A stretch of 64,000 nt of DNA from contig NZ_JAESVP010000004.1 in assembly GCF_016765795.1 (NCBI RefSeq), positions 62,001 through 126,000 of the forward strand, read 5' to 3'. This DNA comes from Fuscibacter oryzae (GTDB lineage: Bacteria > Pseudomonadota > Alphaproteobacteria > Rhodobacterales > Rhodobacteraceae). A program made the translations under genes and the position numbers. Positions 60,049 through 64,000 of this stretch are shown here, piece after piece. Each line of letters opens with the position of its first letter. Position 1 is the stretch's first letter. The notes beneath the pieces are model-generated. The model worked only from the letters and a program-made list of their open reading frames with translations, made no database searches and was not told the origin of the DNA.

Positions 60049-61727
60049 GCTCTCGTCACGACTTGCAGGCCCAGAATGCGCGGATCACGCAGCACCGTAG
60101 CCAGTTCAGCCTCGATCCAGCTTTCGTCGCGGCCCAGCTTGCGGGCCATCACAGCGGCGCAGGCACGCAGGGTTTCGGCTGTCAGGCACCCGGTTGTTAC
60201 CAGACCTGTGCGCCGCAGCACGAGGTCTTCCAGACGGCAAGCCATGCGGTTGCGCACCAGCCACGCAATCTCGGCCTCGCTATAGTCGGGCTGACCGGGC
60301 AGTGCCACCATGGGGCCGGCTGCCTCTTCGACGGCAACCGCTGCCGCCAGCGCGCCATATCTGACAATCAGGGTAGCGATCCGGGCCTCGCTTGTCCCCA
60401 GCCGTGCGGCAAGGGTGGCCGCATCCAGCGCCGCCGCGCCCGGATAGGGCCTGCCAGCGGTAGATAAATTGCGCCTGCGGCCCAGCCGCGTCAGCGCGAC
60501 ATCAGCAGCCTGTTCGGCGAAAGAGCGAAAGGTTGTCCATTTGCCGCCCACCAGCGACAGAACCGGCACGGTGCCATGCCGTGCCTCGACCAGTGCATGA
60601 TCGCGCGCGGCCTGCGTCGCGCTGCCATCGCCCGCCTGAAGCGGGCGGATGCCCGTTGTCACCGCGATAATCTGGTCTCTGGTGGGACGAATGTCGGCGA
60701 ACAACCGGGTGAGCGCCGCCAGGAGATAGCCAATCTCGGCCCCTTCAACATTGCGGTCGTCAGGATCGGCGGTCTCTACCTCGGTCGTTCCCATCAGGAT
60801 GCAATCACCGACAGGCAGGCAGATCACCATTCTCCCGGTGCCATCATCAAAGTAATAGGCCCGCCCGTTCATGCGGCGCTGCAACAAAGCATTGCGCAGC
60901 AACAGATGGGCCCCCTTGACCCCCCGGATCAAAGTGCCAGCGATGCCAAGGCGCGCGTTCACCCGGTCAATTGCCGCGCCAGCCGCATTCACGATCACGC
61001 GCGGATGCACAACTGCCTGTCGCCCACCCTGAATGGTATCGGTGATCACGATGCCACCCGCCCCGTCGGGGGCCCATGCCACATGGTTCAGGGCTGTGAC
61101 ACCGGACTGCGTCATCGCCTCGCCCAGCATTTCCATCACCAGCCCCTCGGGGCACAGGATCTGGCCGTCAAAATAGGTAACCACGGCTTTCACGCCATCG
61201 GGCATTCCCTTGGTCACGGCAGCGTTGCGCCCCCAGGCGGAATGACGCGGCAGGGCCCGGCGCACCGCGCCAAAGCGCTCATAAAAAGTCAATGCGCCCT
61301 TCAAGGCCACAAGGCTAAGGGGGCCGGGCCGCTTTGACAGACCGGAAAAGCGCAGTATGGCCCCGCCCAGACCTCGCAGCCGATGCTCCAGCGGGACCAC
61401 AATCTGCAACGGCCGCACCGCATGGGGCGCGTCATGAAGCAGGGCGTTGCGTTCGCGCGCGGCTTCGGCCACCAGCCGGAACTCTCTCCCCTCCAGATAC
61501 CGCAAGCCGCCATGCGCCATCCGGCTGGAGGCGCCACTGGCGCCAGAGCAGAAGTCGCCCTGCTCGACCAGCACCGCCGTCACGCCGTTCAGCGCCAGAT
61601 CCCGCAGCGTCGCGACGCCGTTCACCCCACCGCCGATAATCAGAACATCGACCTGCGACAGCCCGCCCAACACAGACCACGCCGCATCGCGGGCAAGGGG
61701 GGTGTCGGGTGATGTTGCGGAAATCAT
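60045..61727 (-). CDS. GlpD-like FAD-dependent dehydrogenase of the third polyol operon
   Basis: This 560-residue flavoprotein of the glycerol-3-phosphate dehydrogenase family has the FAD fold DVLIIGGGVNGVATLRDLALNG (after a 28-residue tail), SSRMAHGGLRYLEGRE, CILMGTTEVETADPDDRN and SLVGGKWTTFRSFAEQAADVALTRLG. It should oxidise the phosphorylated polyol and feed electrons to the quinone pool. It is the first gene of the leftward operon; the AT-rich dyad at 61774-61809 lies 47 bases upstream of its start. It is related in motif layout to the protein at 23710. Confidence 0.88.
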   Translation of the reverse strand: MISATSPDTPLARDAAWSVLGGLSQVDVLIIGGGVNGVATLRDLALNGVTAVLVEQGDFCSGASGASSRMAHGGLRYLEGREFRLVAEAARERNALLHDAPHAVRPLQIVVPLEHRLRGLGGAILRFSGLSKRPGPLSLVALKGALTFYERFGAVRRALPRHSAWGRNAAVTKGMPDGVKAVVTYFDGQILCPEGLVMEMLGEAMTQSGVTALNHVAWAPDGAGGIVITDTIQGGRQAVVHPRVIVNAAGAAIDRVNARLGIAGTLIRGVKGAHLLLRNALLQRRMNGRAYYFDDGTGRMVICLPVGDCILMGTTEVETADPDDRNVEGAEIGYLLAALTRLFADIRPTRDQIIAVTTGIRPLQAGDGSATQAARDHALVEARHGTVPVLSLVGGKWTTFRSFAEQAADVALTRLGRRRNLSTAGRPYPGAAALDAATLAARLGTSEARIATLIVRYGALAAAVAVEEAAGPMVALPGQPDYSEAEIAWLVRNRMACRLEDLVLRRTGLVTTGCLTAETLRACAAVMARKLGRDESWIEAELATVLRDPRILGLQVVTRA

Positions 61728-61773
61728 GGCGTGCGCTCGGTTGGGTCTTTGGTCCGAGAACGCTAGGAAATAG

Positions 61774-61809
61774 ATTTATAAATGTCAATTTAGCTTATCA
61801 TTTATAAAT
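61774..61809. promoter_or_regulatory. Paired ATTTATAAAT sites: candidate operator of the third polyol operon
   Basis: ATTTATAAATG (61774-61784) and CATTTATAAAT (61799-61809) form a perfect 11-bp inverted repeat; each half is itself the palindrome ATTTATAAAT. Centres are 25 bases apart. The site lies 47-82 bases upstream of the first gene in an AT-rich island. The SorC regulator at the end of the operon is the likely binder. The remaining gap up to 61922 shows a CACGGGTACCCGTG palindrome but no gene. Confidence 0.65.
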
Positions 61810-61922
61810 ACTAAAGTACAATACGGCCTGCTTGCTGCTGCGTCACCAAAGCGCAATGCACCACAGCGCCACGGGTACCCGTGACGGCTCGCTTGCAGGG
61901 GATGGAGGAGTTCGTATAACCA

Positions 61923-61963
61923 AAGCACACGGGAAACGGCTTAGACCGTCATCCCGTGTGCTT
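61923..61963 (-). terminator. Terminator hairpin of the tctBA operon
   Basis: AAGCACACGGGA and TCCCGTGTGCTT form a perfect 12-bp stem with an inner ACGG/CCGT stem, 26 bases after the tctA stop. On the transcribed strand TTTGGTT follows, a short U-rich tail. Confidence 0.75.
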
Positions 61964-61989
61964 CGGTTTCGTGCATTGACCCTTGTGGA

Positions 61990-63507
61990 TCAGTCTTCTT
62001 CCGCCGCCAGTTGCGATAGCATCTGCCCCTTGCCACGCATCCGCAGCACCATTGGCACCACCAAAGCCAACACTGAAAAGGCCAGCAGCGTGGCCGACAG
62101 GGGCGAGCCGACTAACGTTAACACGTCGCCCTGCGCAATCGACAGTGCCCGGCGCAGTTGCTGTTCGGCCATCGGCCCCAGGATCAGGCCCACCACCACC
62201 GGCGCGATCGGATAGCCATGCACCCGCATCAGATAGCCCATCAGGCCAAAGATCAGCAGCATGGCCAGTTCCACGGGCGAAGGGTTGGCCCCGATGGTGC
62301 CCAACGTGGCGAAGACCATGATGCCCGCGTAAAGCCAGGGCTTCGGGATGGTCAGCAGACGCACCCACAGCCCGATCAGCGGCAGGTTCAAGACCAGCAG
62401 CATGCAGTTGGCAATCAGCAGGCTGGCGATCAGCCCCCAGACCAGTTGCGGGTTGGTCACAAACAGCAGCGGCCCCGGTTGCAGCCCGAATTGCTGAAAC
62501 CCGGCCAGCATGATGGCGGCTGTTGCACTGGTGGGCAGGCCCAGCGTCAGCAGCGGCACCAGCGTTCCGGCGGCCGAGGCGTTGTTCGCGGCCTCTGGCC
62601 CTGCCACGCCCTCAATCGCGCCATTGCCAAACTCCTCCGGGTGTTTGGACAGCCGCTTTTCGGCGGCATAAGACAGGAAAGTGCCAATTTCGGCCCCGCC
62701 CGCAGGCAGCGCGCCGATTGGAAAGCCAATCACCGTGCCGCGCAGCCATGCCTTCCACGACCGCGCCCAGTCCTGCGCCGTCATCCAGACCGAGCCTTTG
62801 ATGGCAATGACCTGATCGTCGCCCGTGGCGCGGTTACCCGCCACAAAGAACGCCTCGCCCAGCGCAAACATGGCGACGGCCAGCGTTGTCACCTCGATCC
62901 CGTCCAAAAGCTGCGGCACGCCGAAAGCCAGCCGCGCCTGCCCGGTCAACTGGTCAATCCCCACCAGCGCCAGCGACAGCCCGATGAACAAGGAAATCAG
63001 CCCCTTGCGCGCACTGTCCCCAAAAGCCGACGATACGGTGATGAACGACAGGCACATCAGGGCAAAGTAATCACGCGGCCCAAAGGCCAGCGCCACCTTG
63101 ACCACATAGGGCGCAAGAAACGCCAGCGCGAGCGTGGCGATCAGACCCGCGATGAACGACCCGATGGCGGCGGTTGCCAGCGCCGGGCCACCCCGCCCCG
63201 CACGGGCCATCTTGTTGCCCTCCAGCGCGGTGATGATCGACGCACTTTCGCCGGGCGTGTTCAGCAGGATCGAAGTGGTTGAACCGCCATACATCCCGCC
63301 ATAGTAAATGCCCGCGAACATGATCAGCGACCCGGCAGGGTCATGGCCATAGGTCACCGGCAACAAAAGGGCGACGGTCAACGCCGGGCCGATGCCGGGC
63401 AGCACTCCCACGGCGGTGCCCAAGGTCACCCCGATCAGCGCATAAAGCAGCAGCATCGGGTCCATCGCGACCGACAGCCCCTGCATCAGGAAGGAAAGCG
63501 CCTCCAT
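61990..63507 (-). CDS. tctA: Tripartite tricarboxylate transporter large permease TctA
   Basis: This 505-residue membrane protein of about 11-12 spans has the TctA features [31 protein letters not shown] near the N-terminus and [28 protein letters not shown], with [25 protein letters not shown] in the second half, a repeated glycine-rich pattern characteristic of the family. It is the main channel of a secondary importer for citrate or other carboxylates. It follows tctB by one base; the binding protein TctC is presumably outside the window on the right. Confidence 0.94.
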   Translation of the reverse strand: MEALSFLMQGLSVAMDPMLLLYALIGVTLGTAVGVLPGIGPALTVALLLPVTYGHDPAGSLIMFAGIYYGGMYGGSTTSILLNTPGESASIITALEGNKMARAGRGGPALATAAIGSFIAGLIATLALAFLAPYVVKVALAFGPRDYFALMCLSFITVSSAFGDSARKGLISLFIGLSLALVGIDQLTGQARLAFGVPQLLDGIEVTTLAVAMFALGEAFFVAGNRATGDDQVIAIKGSVWMTAQDWARSWKAWLRGTVIGFPIGALPAGGAEIGTFLSYAAEKRLSKHPEEFGNGAIEGVAGPEAANNASAAGTLVPLLTLGLPTSATAAIMLAGFQQFGLQPGPLLFVTNPQLVWGLIASLLIANCMLLVLNLPLIGLWVRLLTIPKPWLYAGIMVFATLGTIGANPSPVELAMLLIFGLMGYLMRVHGYPIAPVVVGLILGPMAEQQLRRALSIAQGDVLTLVGSPLSATLLAFSVLALVVPMVLRMRGKGQMLSQLAAEED

Positions 63508-63508
63508 C

Positions 63509-63997
63509 CTATTTCCCCAAAAACAGATGCTCCAGCGGCCCGGCTGGCAGGGTCAGCTTCAACAGCCCCGCAAAAACCAGATAGACCACCAGCGCAAAGA
63601 TGATGCCCACAGGAATGGTCAGCGCCAGATTGCGCTTGCCGAAACCTCGGGCGGTAAAGGCGAACAAAAGCCCAGTCGCAATGGCAAAACCGGCGGTGTT
63701 CAGCAGCAGGATCTGCGCGCCAAGCCCGCCCGCAACCCACAGCACCGACACCGCATCCTGCCGGGGCGGACGGACCGGGGTTTCGCGAAAGGCCGCAACC
63801 CCCGACCAGACCGCCAGCGCCAGCAGGGCATAGCCGATCCAGCGGGCCACATCACCGGGGCCCACACCGCTGTATCCGCCGGTCTGGTGCAGGCGCGCCG
63901 CATCCCACAGGATCACGCCACCAAGGACCGCTAGCAGCCCCGCCATGGCCAGCGCCGCCCCATCGGGGCGGCGCTGCGAGGGGTTGTACCCGCTCAT
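63509..63997 (-). CDS. tctB: Tripartite tricarboxylate transporter small permease TctB
   Basis: This 162-residue protein has four hydrophobic segments ([72 protein letters not shown] and [22 protein letters not shown]), with the TctB ending. It pairs with TctA. The ATG is 3 bases from the right edge, so its ribosome site and any upstream gene cannot be seen. Confidence 0.9.
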   Translation of the reverse strand: MSGYNPSQRRPDGAALAMAGLLAVLGGVILWDAARLHQTGGYSGVGPGDVARWIGYALLALAVWSGVAAFRETPVRPPRQDAVSVLWVAGGLGAQILLLNTAGFAIATGLLFAFTARGFGKRNLALTIPVGIIFALVVYLVFAGLLKLTLPAGPLEHLFLGK

Positions 63998-64000
63998 TTC

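Overview
The window looks like chromosomal DNA of an alphaproteobacterium of the Rhodobacterales type (Paracoccus/Rhodobacter-like). The evidence is high GC, dense operons joined by ATGA stop-start overlaps, a PetP-PetR regulator pair beside ilvE, a typical GC-rich Rhodobacterales intergenic hairpin at 42153, and Brucella/rhizobium-like ery and frc sugar loci. No insertion sequence, prophage, integrase or CRISPR array was seen. The assignment is inference from gene content; no database was searched.

Layout. 1-3 kb: the 3' end of a choline-kinase-like phosphotransferase and a dimethylglycine/sarcosine dehydrogenase-like flavoprotein. 3-20.3 kb: an expanded erythritol locus. Minus strand: eryA (kinase), eryB (dehydrogenase), eryC (isomerase), an extra iron-type alcohol dehydrogenase, eryD (SorC regulator), and, on the other side of a plus-strand transketolase, a DeoR regulator, tpiA2/eryH, rpiB/eryI, FBPase and class II aldolase. 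Plus strand: a DUF2291 protein and the eryEFG ABC importer. 20.4-25.4 kb: a compact operon DeoR, FGGY kinase, DeoR, GlpD-like dehydrogenase, then tRNA-Pro(CGG). 25.7-30.6 kb: an frc-type fructose locus (ROK repressor, RbsD/FucU mutarotase, frcBCA). 30.6-34.5 kb: a four-gene PotA/FbpC-type ABC importer, then a BetI-like TetR gene overlapping queG. 36.4-40.8 kb: ohrR/ohr, two short-chain dehydrogenases, small genes and ilvE. 40.9-47.5 kb: petP-petR, a histone-deacetylase-like amidohydrolase, xseB-ispA-dxs and a UbiH-family hydroxylase. 47.6-51.8 kb: speD tail-to-tail with an operon of DUF4178 zinc-ribbon proteins, a hidden 53-residue membrane peptide, a DUF350 protein and a membrane-anchored spermidine synthase. 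52.4-61.7 kb: a third polyol-type operon (GlpD-like dehydrogenase, FGGY kinase, carbohydrate ABC importer, aldolase-like barrel, SorC regulator). 62-64 kb: tctA and tctB of a tripartite tricarboxylate transporter.

The dominant theme is polyol or sugar import, phosphorylation by an FGGY kinase, oxidation of the polyol phosphate by a GlpD-family flavoenzyme, and isomerisation or cleavage into central metabolism. That kinase/dehydrogenase pair occurs three times with three different regulatory set-ups. In the first locus, transketolase, Calvin-type aldolase and FBPase sit with the enzymes that make erythrose 4-phosphate, which suggests a dedicated carbon-rearrangement module. The best candidates for something undescribed are the 52-62 kb operon with its unassigned aldolase-like protein, and the SpeE/DUF350/DUF4178 membrane system with its previously easy-to-miss small gene.
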